DNA of 64,000 nt from Pleodorina starrii (taxonomy: Eukaryota; Chlorophyta; Chlorophyceae; Chlamydomonadales; Volvocaceae), in NCBI GenBank assembly GCA_030267565.1, contig BRXU01000003.1, forward strand, positions 2,650,001-2,714,000, in the 5' to 3' direction. Made by a program: the position numbers and the translations under genes. The notes beneath the pieces are model-generated. The model ran no database searches and was not told the origin of the DNA. It saw nothing but the letters and a program-made list of their open reading frames with translations. Position 1 is the first letter of the stretch; each line of letters opens with the position of its first letter. Below, in pieces: positions 11,465 through 23,176 of this stretch.

Positions 11465-11965
11465 TTTTTTTTTTTTTTTTTTTCTGCGAGGGACGTTACA
11501 AGGACTGGGAAAGCGAAGCCCAACGGGCAAGCCGAGCAAGACCGGCAAGCCGCAACAGCCTGGCAAGAAGCCCAAAAAACCACCGCAAGGAGCCAAGGAG
11601 AGAGAAAAAGCCAAGCAACGCCTAAACTCGCAGACAGGACAGGGACAGGGACGGGGGCAGCAAGGGGCCAGGAGCCACTGCTGCACGGGCGGCACACACG
11701 GCCACCCCTACCTCCAAGACACCGAGGAGGGAACTGAAACCAACACCAGGGCCCAACACCAGGGCCAAACCCCAGGGCCCAACACCAGGGCCAACACCAC
11801 GGCCCAACACCAGGGCCAACCCCACAGCCCAACACCAGGGCCCAACACCAGGGCCCAAAACCAGAGCCAACACCACGGCCCAACACCAGGGCCAAAACCA
11901 CGGCCCAACACCCGGGCCAGCACCACGGACCAACAACAGGGCCCGTCACCGGAGACAAGCCCCAG
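11465..11965 (-). mobile_element. LINE A 3'UTR fragment in B2
   Basis: Poly(T) at 11465-11483, then the LINE A 3' end (TCTGCGAGGGACGTTACAAG) and the minisatellite, truncated at GACAAGCCCCAGG. B1 has the uninterrupted target GCGCCCCCCTGGAAAACCC. The truncation point equals that of the copy at 48540-49040. Confidence 0.85.
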
Positions 11966-12055
11966 GGAAAACCCACTACGGGGCACGGCTCATAGGCGCT
12001 GCCTGCCCTCGCCTACCACGCAGAGGTAGGCGGTGGCAGGCAGGCGGACCCAGAG

Positions 12056-12479
12056 GTGGGCGGTCTGGGGCCACTACCACAGGGCGGAGCCTGATGACCA
12101 TCCGTCGGCCACGGTGGTGGGCTGCGTCATTGGGGAGCTGCAGCGTCTCATGAGGGCACATTTCAGCATGGCGGCGCTCTCCGAGGACACTCTGGCGGGG
12201 CTGCCCCGGGGCCACATCACAGCACAGCTGAAGCCCGGCCGGCTGGATGCCTTCGAAGCCTCCTGGGCGCATGAAGGCGTCCTCTGCTCCGTGCAGCGGG
12301 TGGCTGGCAGCAGCCCGCGTCTGCAGGTTCATCTGTCCCGGGTGGCCCCGGTCCCAGCACCACAGGCACCCGCCGGGGGCGCCCAGGCAGCACAGCAGGT
12401 CTCCCCATCCGGGTCAGCCATCAGCGCCCAGCCCAGCCAGGCAGCAGCTCAGCTGACAGGGCAGCCGGGGCCGTCGTGA
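12056..12479 (+). pseudogene. LINE A ORF2 C-terminal fragment (cp2)
   Basis: Open from VWGHYHRAEPDDHPSATVV to QLTGQPGPS and TGA. It lacks endonuclease, RT and zinc region. About 140 codons of the C-terminal tail only. Confidence 0.8.
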
Positions 12480-13499
12480 GCGGGGTGTTGGGAGTGGGGG
12501 ATCTCGGTGTCTGAGGTCCTTAGGGTGCGAGGGGCCTCGAGGGTGGGGGGAGTGCGGTGCGGGTTGCCTAGGGAGGGGGGTGCGGTGCGGGGCTTGCTGT
12601 GGGTGGGGCCGGAGGGGGTCTTGGGGGTCGGGGGAGCTTAGGAGCAGGGTTGGTGTGGTGCAGGCTGCCGCGGGAGGCAGGTGCGGTTCGGAGGCTGCTG
12701 TCTTGAGGGGTCGCCCCCTGTGTGGGGTCTGTGGGTGTTTTGTCGCTGGCGCTCTCGTGCCTTGGTCTCTGACCCGGCGGTGCTGCCCCTGCGGCCTGGA
12801 GGGGGGGGTTCTTGGGAGTGGGGTGCGTGTGGCGCCGGGGGGTCTGGGGAGGGTTTCGGGGGGGGGACTGGGGAGGGGCGGGGGGGCTTCGGTGCAGGGT
12901 TGGTGTGGTGCAGGCCGCCGTGGGAGGCAGGTGCGGTTCGGGGGTCGCCCCCAGGGTGGGGTCTGCGGGTGTCTTGTCGCCGGCACGCTTGTGCCCTGGC
13001 TTCCAGCCAGGCAGTGTTGCCCCTGCTGCGCCCGTGGGGGTTCTTGGGAGCCGGGGGGACGTGGGAGTGAGGTTCCTGCGGTGCGGGGTGTCTTGGGAGG
13101 GAGGTGTGTCTTCGGGCCTGCTGTCTTGCGGGGACGCCCCCAGGGTGGGGTCGGTTGTTGTTTGTCTCCGGTGCGCTTGTGTGGCACCGTCCCTGCGGCT
13201 TTTGTGGCTCTGGGAGGCGGTTTCGGTGGTGCGGGGTTCTCTTCGGGCGTGCTGTGGGTTTTCTGTTTTCTCTGGTGCTCCCCGGTGGGGGGGGGGCTCG
13301 TTTGCCCTGGTTCGCTGCGGTGGTTGCCCGGTTTTGTTTGTTGTTCCTGTTGCTGTCGCCCAGGGTGTAGGGTTCGCCCCTTGGCTGTTGAGGTTGTGCA
13401 GGTTGTGGTTGTGTTGTCGCTGTGGTCGCTGTTGGGGCCTTTGCCCATCCCTGGGGCTTGTCTCCGGTGACGGGCCCTGTTGTTGGTCCGTGGTGCTGG

Positions 13500-13680
13500 C
13501 CCGGGTGTTGGGCCGTGGTTTTGGCCCTGGTGTTGGGCCGTGGTGTTGGCTCTGGTTTTGGGCCCTGGTGTTGGGCCCTGGTGTTGGGCTGTGGGGTTGG
13601 CCCTGGTGTTGGGCCGTGGTGTTGGCCCTGGTGTTGGGCCCTGGGGTTTGGCCCTGGTGTTGGGCCCTGGTGTTGGTTTC
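13500..13680 (+). repeat. LINE A 3'UTR minisatellite (GGCCCTGGTGTTG units)
   Basis: About a dozen 12-15-bp units built on GGCCCTGGTGTTG with GGGCCGTGGTGTTG variants. The same block lies in every LINE A 3'UTR here (for example 31515-31730 on the minus strand). It has no stop codons in several frames and so produces long spurious open frames. Confidence 0.9.
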
Positions 13681-14412
13681 AGTTCCCTCCTCGGTGTCTT
13701 GGAGGTAGGGGTGGCCGTGTGTGCCGCCCGTGCAGCAGTGGCTCCTGGCCCCTTGCTGCCCCCGTCCCTGTCCCTGTCCTGTCTGCGAGTTTAGGCGTTG
13801 CTTGGCTTTTTCTCTCTCCTTGGCTCCTTGCGGTGGTTTTTTGGGCTTCTTGCCAGGCTGTTGTGGCTTGCCGGTCTTGCTCGGCTTGCCCGTTGGGCTT
13901 CGCTTTCCCAGTCCTTGTAACGTCCCTCGCAGAAAAAAAAAAAAAAAAAAAAAGAGAAAACCTGCCCCTCCGTCCCTGGCCGCCTGCGGAGCCCAGCACC
14001 ACCTACCCTCCCTCTGCAACCCCTCCCTCTCCACCTCTCCCTCTCCCTAAAGCGCCAAAACTGCAGGCCTCCCGCGCCGCACTCCTCAGCCGCCAGACAG
14101 CACAAAACCGCCCCTTACTCCTCGACGGGCCCCGTCTCCCGGGAAGAGGGTACACACCCACACTCACACCAGACAAAGCACACAGGCCTGCTCCTTCCCC
14201 TCCCTGCTAGCCCACGAGACCCTCGGCCAGGAAACCCTTGCCCGCACGCCCAGCCCTCCCCTTGCCCACCGCCCTTCCTGCTCTCCTCGCTCCACTCGCC
14301 CTCTCCAGGCTTCCCCCCCAGCCCTCCAATCCCCCCCCACCCTCCTCCCCCCCACCGCCCGCTCCCTCCTCCCCTCCAACCAACGCCCCTGCCCCGTCAC
14401 TAGCACAGCTGC

Positions 14413-15455
14413 TTAGGCTGTGATCTCCACCGGGGCTGCGCACCGCATTCGCTCCTCAACGACCGCTAGGATGGGGTGTTGCGGCCCCACTCTGTCCCAG
14501 CCGTGCCGGGGGATCTCCAGCGCCGCGAACGAGCGCAAGCGCGCCCAGAAGTCCGTCACCGCGCGGGCACGCGCCCGGTCCAGCGGCGAGGCTTCGGCTG
14601 CACCCCGCGCTGCTGCCGCTGCTGCCCCTACTGCTGCCGCCGCCGCTTCCCCCGCCGCCACCTCTCCGGCCCCTGCTTCCTGCGTCGGTGATTCACCCGC
14701 GGGGGCGTTCAGTGCGGGTCCCTCCTGCTGTGTTGCCCCTCCCTCCCGGACGAAGAAGTCAGTGATGGCCCGCTGGCGCGGTCCCTGTCGCTGGGGCTGC
14801 TCTGGCTGGGGCTGCGCCTGTTGCTGCTGCTGTTGCTGCTGCTGCCCCGTCGCTGCTGCGGCCCCATCCCGCCCCTGCCTTCGGGTTGCTGCTCGAAGGC
14901 AGCACCTTCCAACTTCCATGGCGGACAGCGCCGCTAGGGCGATCACGTCCCAGGGGGCCTGCTCGCACCCAGGTGGCGCTTGGGCGAGCCAGAGTTGCTG
15001 CCGGGTGGTGGTGGCCCCCGCTGCTGCTTGGGGGGGTGGCAGGTGCCGGTCGATCTGCTCCCGAACGGCCCTCGCGACCGGGCATTCCCAGAAGTGGTTT
15101 TTTTTTTTTTTTATAATTCCGGAGGAACCCCGACTCGGGACATGGGACACACATGTTGTCTGGCGGCTCCACTGATGCTGCCACTTCTGCTGAGTAGCTA
15201 GCGTGCCAGGCTTCTGGGCGACTCCACGGGGCCAGCTGGACGGTGCTGATGACTGTATGATGAGTCTTGTAAACCTCCGGACGGGACAGGGGTGGGCACC
15301 CTCCTTTCTCATCACACCCCGGGTAATGGTCACTGACTGGTTTCGATCCCGGGATCCCGGGGGGAATTGCAAGGTTTCCCTGTTGCCAGCCAATGAACCA
15401 TTGCCTGCTTCTGTGGGGTGCAGTCGCGGGGAGCAGGGTCGGCCGGCATCGGCCT
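14413..15455 (-). pseudogene. LINE B ORF C-terminal part (unit B2), split
   Basis: Same ORF as in B1, TAA-terminated near 14413, interrupted by a SINE at 15098-15419 and by LINE A copy C1 at 15456; it continues at 24196-24651. Substitutions relative to B1 are few (for example ALEIPRHGW for ALETPRHGW). Confidence 0.7.
15098..15419 (-). mobile_element. SINE without tRNA-like head, in B2
   Basis: Poly(T) 15098-15112, then ATAATTCCGGAGGAACCCCG, body, ending at GCTTCTGTGGGG. Target in B1: CAGAAGTGG|TGCAG. The 5' edge lies at the boundary of the tRNA-like head, and the flank TGCAG equals the next SINE bases, suggesting microhomology joining. Confidence 0.85.
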
Positions 15456-15839
15456 TGCGGCTGGGGGACCCGGGTGCGGCCGCCGCTATCACAGCCGCGG
15501 CCCACGCCATGTACAGCAGTGACAGCCCCACGGGCCTGTTCCGGGTGGAGCAGGTGGACCTGACAGCCCAAGACCAGCTCCTGCAGCACCTCCGCCGCCG
15601 GCTCCCCCAGCCCCTCAGGGAAGCTGCCGACGCAGCCCCAGCCGCCGGCGAGCTGCAGCTGGACGAACTTGCGGCTGCTCTGTCGTCCTGTCTGAATGGC
15701 ACCGCCCCTGGCTCGGACGGCCTGCCTTATGAGGTGTACCGGGTGCTGTGGCCGCTGCTGGGCCCGCTGCTGCTCGCCGCCGCCAACGCAGCCTTCACCC
15801 AGGGATCCGTGGAGACCGGGGCCGCAGCTGCCGACTCCC

Positions 15840-15852
15840 TTTTTTTTTCCCT
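15840..15852. repeat. Bodyless poly(T) insertion, TSD TCCCT
   Basis: Complete ORF2 reads GACTCCCTGCCGCTC; here GACTCCCT, T8, CCCTGCCGCTC. The duplicated TCCCT brackets about seven T and nothing else. Confidence 0.75.
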
Positions 15853-17603
15853 GCCGCTCAGCTGGCGCGAAGGGGTCATCACTCTCATCTACAAAGGCAA
15901 AGGCCTGCCCCGGCCCAGCCTGAGCAGCTACCGGCCCATCACCCTGCTCCAATGCGACTACAAGCTTGTCTGCAAGGCCGTCAGCAATCGCCTACAACCG
16001 GCACTGGACTACCTGATAGACCCGCTGCAGACTGCCTTCGTCAGCGGCCGGGACATCCGCGACAACACCCTTTACCACCTGGCCCTGGCGGAGTGGGTGC
16101 GGCACTCGCAGCAACCGGCCGCCCTCATCATACTCGACATCGAGAAGGCCTACGACCGGGTCCATCGCCCCTGGCTCTACCGGGTGGCCGAGGCCATGGG
16201 CTTCGGTCAGCACACACAGCGCTGGCTGCGCCTGCTCACGTCAGATGGCTCCTGCCGGGTGGTGGTCAATGGGCACCAGTCAGCACCTTTCCCGGTCCGC
16301 AACGGCCTTCAGCAGGGCAGCACCCTGTCGCCCGTCCTGTGGGTCATGCAGCTGGAACCTCTCACCTCGTACCTGCACCACCTGCGCAGCACCAACGCTC
16401 TCCGCACCCCCACCCTCCCCAACAACGTGCCAGCCCCCCCTGTCACCCACCACGCGGACGATACGGCGCTCACGGTCAGCAATGTCGACAGGGATGGGGA
16501 GGTCGCTACCGCGGCAGTCCAGCTGTTCTGCAGGGCCAGCAACGCACGGGTCAATGCCAGCAAGGGGAAGGGGAAGGTGCTGGGTACCCACGCGCCGGTG
16601 GTGGGGCCCAACGCCGCAACTGGTGCGAGTTTCCCGACTCCCGGTGATGAACCCCCACGCCACCTGGGAATCCCTCTCACTCTGGACCCGGTGGAGGCCG
16701 CGCGGCTCTGCTACACCAGCAGAATTCAGCGGGTTCAGCGTCTCGGCCATGTGTGGCGGCGACACGGCCTCAGCCTCGTGGGCAGGGTGCATGTGGCCAA
16801 ACAGGTGCTGGGAAACACCCTGGCATACCACCTTTCCATCATCCGCCCCACCCCACCCGGAAAAAAAAATAAAAAAAGTGGGGTGCGTGTGGCGCCGGGG
16901 GGTCTGGGGAGGGTTTCGGGGGGGACTGGGGAGGGGCGGGGGGGCTTCGGTGCAGGGTTGGTGTGGTGCAGGCCGCCGTGGGAGGCAGGTGCGGTTCGGG
17001 GGTCGCCCCCAGGGTGGGGTCTGCGGGTGTCTTGTCGCCGGCGCGCTTGTGCCCTGGCTTCCAGCCAGGCAGTGTTGCCCCTGCTGCGCCCGTGGGGGTT
17101 CTTGGGAGCCGGGGGGACGTGGGAGTGAGGTTCCTGCGGTGCGGGGTGTCTTGGGAGGGAGGTGTGTCTTCGGGCCTGCTGTCTTGCGGGGACGCCCCCA
17201 GGGTGGGGTCGGTTGTTGTTTGTCTCCGGTGCACTTGTGTGGCACCGTCCCTGCGGCTTTTGTGGCTCTGGGAAGCGGTTTCGGTGGTGCGGGGTTCTCT
17301 TCGGGCGTGCTGTGGGTTTTCTGTTTTCTCTGGTGCTCCCCGGTGGGGGGGGGCTCGTTTTGCCCTGGTTCGCTGCGGCGGTTGCCCGGTTTTGTTTGTT
17401 GTTCCTGTTGCTGTCGCCCAGGGTGTAGGGTTCGCCCCTTGGCTGTTGAGGTTGTGCAGGTTGTGGTTGTGTTGTCGCTGTGGTCGCTGTTGGGGCCTTT
17501 GCCCATCCCTGGGGCTTGTCTCCGGTGACGGGCCCTGTTGTTGGTCCGTGGTGCTGGCCCGGGTGTTGGGCCGTGGTTTTGGCCCTGGTGTTGGGCCGTG
17601 GTG

Positions 17604-17621
17604 TTTTTTTTTTTTTTTTTT
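17604..17621. repeat. Bodyless poly(T) insertion, TSD GGTGT
   Basis: Other 3'UTR copies read GCCGTGGTGTTGGCTCTGG. Here GGTGT is followed by about 17 T and then GGTGTTGGCTCTGG. No element sequence lies between the duplicates. Confidence 0.8.
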
Positions 17622-17894
17622 GGTGTTGGCTCTGGTTTTGGGCCCTGGTGTTGGGCCCTGGTGTTGGGCTGTGGGGTTGGCCCTGGTGTTGGGCCGTGGT
17701 GTTGGCCCTGGTGTTGGGCCCAGGGGTTTGGCCCTGGTGTTGGGCCCTGGTGTTGGTTTCGGTTCCCTCCTCGGTGTCTTGGAGGTAGGGGTGGCCGTGT
17801 GTGCCGCCCGTGCAGCAGTGGCTCCTGGCCCCTTGCTGCCCCCGTCCCTGTCCCTGTCCTGTCTGCGAGTTTAGGCGTTGCTTGGCTTTTTCTC

Positions 17895-18006
17895 TTTTTT
17901 TTTTTTTTTAATTCCGGAGGAACCCCGACTCGGGACATGGGACACACATGTTGTCTGGCAGCTCCACTGATGCTGCCACTTCTGCTGAGTAGCTAGCGTG
18001 CCAGGC
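17895..18006 (-). mobile_element. SINE, strongly 5'-truncated, in N1
   Basis: Poly(T), then AATTCCGGAGGAACCCCGAC, then about 95 bp of 3' body to GCGTGCCAGGCT. It splits the 3'UTR word TTTTTCTCTCTCCTTGG, with a probable TSD of TCTC(T). Confidence 0.85.
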
Positions 18007-18927
18007 TTCTCCTTGGCTCCTTGCGGTGGTTTTTTGGGCTTCTTGCCAGGCTGTTGCGGCTTGCCGGTCTTGCTCGGCTTGCCCGTTGGGCTTCGCTTTC
18101 CCAGTCCTTGTAACGTCCCTCGCAGAAAAAAAAAAAAAAAAAAAACCCCAGCTGGCGGCACTCCGCAAGCATATCGACGGCTTTGTGGCCTGGTCGCTCC
18201 TGGAGGAAGACGCGTCCCTGGTGTGCCACGGACGGGCCCTGCTGAAGCCTGGCCCGGAGATCGCCTGCCAGGATCACGACTGTGGCGGTGTCGGCCATCT
18301 CGACCTCGACGCATTCATGGTCGCCCTGCATGCGAAGCCCCTCGCCCAGCTCGCTCAGCCCGGCCAGCAGCCATGGAAGCAGATCATGCGGGGTCTGCTC
18401 GACGAGTACAGGCCGGATGGGACCACTGGGTGGGGCTGGGTGTATGGCACGGCGGAACCGCCCCCCAGCCTGCCTACGTTCATTGCCAGCCTGGTGCAGT
18501 CCTACCGCTCCTCGCTCCCGACCCGGCTGGCCTACCCAGAGACCACGGACGCGCGTGCCATCCTGCATGAGCCCCTGTTCTTCAATGCAGCCCTGCGTGA
18601 CCCCGCCACCGACCAGCCCTTCACCCCGCCGGCTGGGACCGCCCACCTGGGACCCCGCACCCTGGCCGAGCTCCGTGCAGCGTCGCCCATGACCCAGCAC
18701 GAACCCCTCATGCAGGCGGTCCTTGGGGCCATCCCAGCCGACTGGCGGAGACTGCTGCCAGCCGACCCCCTGGACCCCGAACTGCCGCCGGCACCCGACT
18801 GGCTCCTGTCGCCCGATGGCAGCCGGGTCAGCAGCCCTACGGGAGTCTTGTGGGCCGTCCTGCCCAACGGCCGCTTGGTGCCCCCAGACAGCGAGCAGGC
18901 CGGAGCAGCAGGGGACGCCGACTGGCC

Positions 18928-19343
18928 TTTTTTTTTTTTTTTTTTTTTTAATTCCGGAGGAACCCCGACTCGGGACATGGGACACACATGTTGTCTGGCG
19001 GCTCCACTGATGCTGCCACTTCTGCTGAGTAGCTAGCGTGCCAGGCTTCTGGGCAACTCCACGGGGCCAGCTGGACGGTACTGATGACTGTATGATGAGT
19101 CTTGTAAACCTCCGGACGGGACAGGGGTGGGCACCCTCCTTTCTCATCACACCCCGGGTAATGGTCACTGACTGGTTTCGATCCCGGGATCCCGGGGGGA
19201 ATTGCAAGGTTTCCCTGTTGCCAGCCAATGAACCATTGCCTGCTTCTGTGGGGTACCGGTAAGTTCCAAATGTCCTTGATGGGACTTGAACCCGGGTCAC
19301 CCGGGCCGAAAGCAGTGCCTTAACTTTCGGTGTAGAACTTACC
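18928..19343 (-). mobile_element. SINE, full-length, in C1 ORF2
   Basis: Poly(T) 18928-18949 to GAACTTACC at 19343, which includes the tRNA-like head (19258-19343). It splits CTGGCC|TGCAGCCTGCGTG of ORF2; TGCAGCC appears twice at the head side. Confidence 0.85.
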
Positions 19344-22300
19344 TGCAGCCTGCAGCCTGCGTGCTGCCGGGCCGCAAGCCGCGCCGACACTGGACCTTGG
19401 AGGACCATCAGCGATACAGCGAGGCGCCCCCGGCCCAACGCGCCTCCTCATGGCCAGTGGAATACCAGCTGCTGGGGCTTTGGGACTCGGTCCAGTGCTA
19501 CCCCCTCAGCCACGGCCACGGCACGCTGCCCCTCATCCACTACACAGTGAGTGAGGTGCGCCACCGCCTCACCGCCCGCGGTCACAGCTGGGGCCGGGAC
19601 CAGGACACGGAGCCCCTCATGCCCGCGGCGTGGCCCGAGCAGCCGCACAGCCAGCTACAGCAACAGGAGGCCCGCTGGCACCAACACTGGCTGGCTCAGC
19701 AAGCGCCCAGCCGCAGCCGGTGGTTTGCCATGAACCCCACGCCCAGCCCCGGCTGGATGCGGCCCCGCTCCTCCCCCCCATCACTGCCCTCGGCCGCTGC
19801 AAGCCCGGTCAGCCAGCCTAGCAGCCGCCATGCGGCACCGCACCAGCAGGACCCCGGTGCTGCCGCCGGACCGTCGGCGCCCGCCGGGCCGGCCCCGGAG
19901 GCAGACCCGGCAGCTGATGGCCCGGCTGGCATGTCTCCCCTCGACCGCCGGCGGGCCTGGCAGCGGCTGTGGGACTGCCCCGCAAGCAACCGGGCCAAGG
20001 CGCTCACCTGGCGGCTGCACCATGGACGGCTCCCGTGCGGGGTGTACCTGGCCTCCAAAGGTCAGCCGCAGCGTGCCCACTGCTCTGCTCCTAGCTGCTC
20101 GGTGGACGGCAACCTGCATGTCGCCAGCCTGACCCACGTCTTCTTGGAGTGCGGGGCTTACACCGCAGCTCGGGTTTGGCTGGCAGAGCTGTGGGCGGCA
20201 GTCTCCGGGGCCGCGGACTTGCCTTTCAGACAGCCGGCTGTGCTGCTGGGAGACTGGCCGGGAGGGTGGCCGGCCTACCCCACCAGCCCTGGGCTGCAGC
20301 TGCTGTGGGCAGCCCTTCGAGCCACTTGGCTGTGGGCGGTCTGGGGCCACTACCACAGGGCGGAGCCTGATGACCATCCGTCGGCCACGGTGGTGGGCTG
20401 CGTCATTGGGGAGCTGCAGCGTCTCATGAGGGCACATTTCAGCATGGCGGCGCTCTCCGAGGACACTCTGGCGGGGCTGCCCCGGGGCCACATCACAGCA
20501 CAGCTGAAGCCCGGCCGGCTGGATGCCTTCGAAGCCTCCTGGGCGCATGAAGGCGTCCTCTGCTCCGTGCAGCGGGTGACTGGCAGCAGCCCGCGTCTGC
20601 AGGTTCATCTGTCCCGGGTGGCCCCGGTCCCAGCACCACAGGCACCCGCCGGGGGCGCCCAGGCAGCACAGCAGGTCTCCCCATCCGGGTCAGCCATCAG
20701 CGCCCAGCCCAGCCAGGCAGCAGCTCAGCTGACAGGGCAGCCGGGGCCGTCGTGAGCGGGGTGTTGGGAGTGGGGGATCTCGGTGTCTGAGGTCCTTAGG
20801 GTGCGAGGGGCCTCGAGGGTGGGGGGAGTGCGGTGCGGGTTGCCTAGGGAGGGGGGTACGGTGCGGGGCTTGCTGTGGGTGGGGCCGGAGGGGGTCTTGG
20901 GGGTCGGGGGAGCTTAGGAGCAGGGTTGGTGTGGTGCAGGCTGCCGCGGGAGGCAGGTGCGGTTCGGAGGCTGCTGTCTTGAGGGGTCGCCCCCTGTGTG
21001 GGGTCTGTGGGTGTTTTGTCGCTGGCGCTCTCGTGCCTTGGTCTCTGACCCGGCGGTGCTGCCCCTGCGGCCTGGAGAGGGGGGTTCTTGGGAGTGGGGT
21101 GCGTGTGGCGCCGGGGGGTCTGGGGAGGGTTTCGGGGGGGGACTGGGGAGGGGCGGGGGGGCTTCGGTGCAGGGTTGGTGTGGTGCAGGCCGCCGTGGGA
21201 GGCAGGTGCGGTTCGGGGGTCACCCCCAGGGTGGGGTCTGCGGGTGTCTTGTCGCCGGCGCGCTTGTGCCCTGGCTTCCAGCCAGGCAGTGTTGCCCCTG
21301 CTGCGCCCGTGGGGGTTCTTGGGAGCCGGGGGGACGTGGGAGTGAGGTTCCTGCGGTGCGGGGTGTCTTGGGAGGGAGGTGTGTCTTCGGGCCTGCTGTC
21401 TTGCGGGGACGCCCCCAGGGTGGGGTCGGTTGTTGTTTGTCTCCGGTGCGCTTGTGTGGCACCGTCCCTGCGGCTTTTGTGGCTCTGGGAGGCGGTTTCG
21501 GTGGTGCGGGGTTCTCTTCGGGCGTGCTGTGGGTTTTCTGTTTTCTCTGGTGCTCCCCGGTGGGGGGGGGCTCGTTTTGCCCTGGTTCGCTGCGGCGGTT
21601 GCCCGGTTTTGTTTGTTGTTCCTGTTGCTGTCGCCCAGGGTGTAGGGTTCGCCCCTTGGCTGTTGAGGTTGTGCAGGTTGTGGTTGTGTTGTCGCTGTGG
21701 TCGCTGTTGGGGCCTTTGCCCATCCCTGGGGCTTGTCTCCGGTGACGGGCCCTGTTGTTGGTCCGTGGTGCTGGCCCGGGTGTTGGGCCGTGGTTTTGGC
21801 CCTGGTGTTGGGCCGTGGTGTTGGCTCTGGTTTTGGGCCCTGGTGTTGGGCCCTGGTGTTGGGCTGTGGGGTTGGCCCTGGTGTTGGGCCGTGGTGTTGG
21901 CCCTGGTGTTGGGCCCTGGGGTTTGGCCCTGGTGTTGGGCCCTGGTGTTGGTTTCGGTTCCCTCCTCGGTGTCTTGGAGGTAGGGGTGGCCGTGTGTGCC
22001 GCCCGTGCAGCAGTGGCTCCTGGCCCCTTGCTGCCCCCGTCCCTGTCCCTGTCCTGTCTGCGAGTTTAGGCGTTGCTTGGCTTTTTCTCTCTCCTTGGCT
22101 CCTTGCGGTGGTTTTTTGGGCTTCTTTTTTTTTTTTTTTTTCTGCGAGGGACGTTACAAGGACTGGGAAAGCGAAGCCCAACGGGCAAGCCGAGCAAGAC
22201 CGGCAAGCCACAACAGCCTGGCAAGAAGCCCCAAAAACCACCGCAAGGAGCCAAGGAGAGAGAAAAAGCCAAGCAACGCCTAAACTCGCAGACAGGACAG

Positions 22301-22365
22301 GGACAGGGACGGGGGCAGCAAGGGGCCAGGAGCCACTGCTGCACGGGCGGCACACACGGCCACCC

Positions 22366-22788
22366 CTTTTTTTTTTTTTTTTTTTTGAATTCCGGAGGAA
22401 CCCGGACTCGGGACATGGGACACACATATGTTGTCTGGCGGCTCCACTGATGCTGCCACTTCTGCTGAGTAGCTAGCGTGCCAGGCTTCTGGGCGTCTCC
22501 AAGGGCCAGATGGAAGGGGCTGATGACTGTATGATGAGTCTTGTAAACCTCCGGACGGGACAGGGACAGGGGTGGGCACCCTCCTTTCTCATCACACCCC
22601 GGGTAATGGTCACTGACTGGTTTCGATCCCGGGATCCCGGGGGGAATTGCAAGGTTTCCCTGTTGCCAGCCAATGATCCATTGCCTGCTTCTGTGGGGTG
22701 CAGGTAAGTTCCAAATGTCCTTGGTGGGACTTGAACCCGGGTCACCCGGGCCGAAAGCAGTGCCTTAACTTTCGGTGTAGAACTTACC
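22366..22788 (-). mobile_element. SINE, full-length
   Basis: Poly(T) 22366-22386, GAATTCCGG, body, tRNA-like head ending GAACTTACC. The duplicated counterpart at about 51166 is an empty site (CACCCCTACCTCCAAG), so it post-dates the duplication. Confidence 0.9.
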
Positions 22789-23176
22789 TCCAAGACACCG
22801 AGGAGGGAACTGAAACCAACACCAGGGCCCAACACCAGGGCCAAACCCCAGGGCCCAACACCAGGGCCAACACCACGGCCCAACACCAGGGCCAACCCCA
22901 CAGCCCAACACCAGGGCCCAACACCAGGGCCCAAAACCAGAGCCAACACCACGGCCCAACACCAGGGCCAAAACCACGGCCCAACACCCGGGCCAGCACC
23001 ACGGACCAACAACAGGGCCCGTCACCGGAGACAAGCCCCAGGGATGGGCAAAGGCCCCAACAGCGACCACAGCGACAACACAACCACAACCTGCACAACC
23101 TCAACAGCCAAGGGGCGAACCCTACACCCTGGGCGACAGCAACAGGAACAACAAACAAAACCGGGCAACCACCGCA

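Larger units (their letters stand above)
12026..13953 (+). mobile_element. LINE A copy cp2 (ORF2 3' end, 3'UTR, poly(A))
   Basis: 5'-truncated insertion in B2: 30 bp of filler (12026-12055), the ORF2 tail from 12056, TGA at 12477-12479, the 1.45-kb 3'UTR and a 21-nt A-run (13933-13953). Flanking LINE B sequence resumes at GAGAAAACC; the duplicated target is about GAG/AGAG. Encodes the RVAGSS variant near the ORF2 C-terminus. Confidence 0.85.
16859..18145 (+). mobile_element. LINE A 3'UTR-only copy N1, in C1
   Basis: 5' junction is GGA9TA7, then the 3'UTR from AGTGGGGTGCGTGTGGCG to poly(A) at 18126-18145; C1 resumes CCCCAGCTGGCGGC. The ORF2 target CCCCACCCCACCCCAGC is repetitive, so the TSD is about ACCCC. 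It starts at the same 3'UTR position as the minus copies ending at 24094 and 52382. Confidence 0.8.
15468..20755 (+). pseudogene. LINE A ORF2 (RT to C-terminus), broken (C1)
   Basis: Starts at DPGAAAAITAAAHAMYSS (about residue 424 of the complete ORF2), so the endonuclease is missing. RT blocks are intact: GTAPGSDGLPYEVYR, YKGKGLPRPSLSSYRPITLL, LDIEKAYDRVH and HHADDTALTVS. The frame is broken by insertion N1 and a SINE; a 12-bp poly(T) insertion at 15840 is in frame (adds LFFS). The zinc region (CSAPSC and THVFLEC) follows; TGA at 20753-20755. RVTGSS variant. Confidence 0.8.

Noticed and set aside
11622..11986. Long open frames of repetitive Trp/Cys/Gly/Val or Pro/Gln/Thr residues in the LINE 3'UTRs (also 13422-14210, 31227-31772, 49438-49810)
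   Set aside because: They are translations of the GGCCCTGGTGTTG minisatellite and GC-rich UTR in several frames and both strands; no start context, domain or codon bias supports them.
18026..19036. Apparent fusion proteins joining LINE ORF2 to poly-Lys or poly-Phe and SINE sequence
   Set aside because: They read through poly(A)/poly(T) tails and insertion junctions; they are by-products of nesting, not genes.
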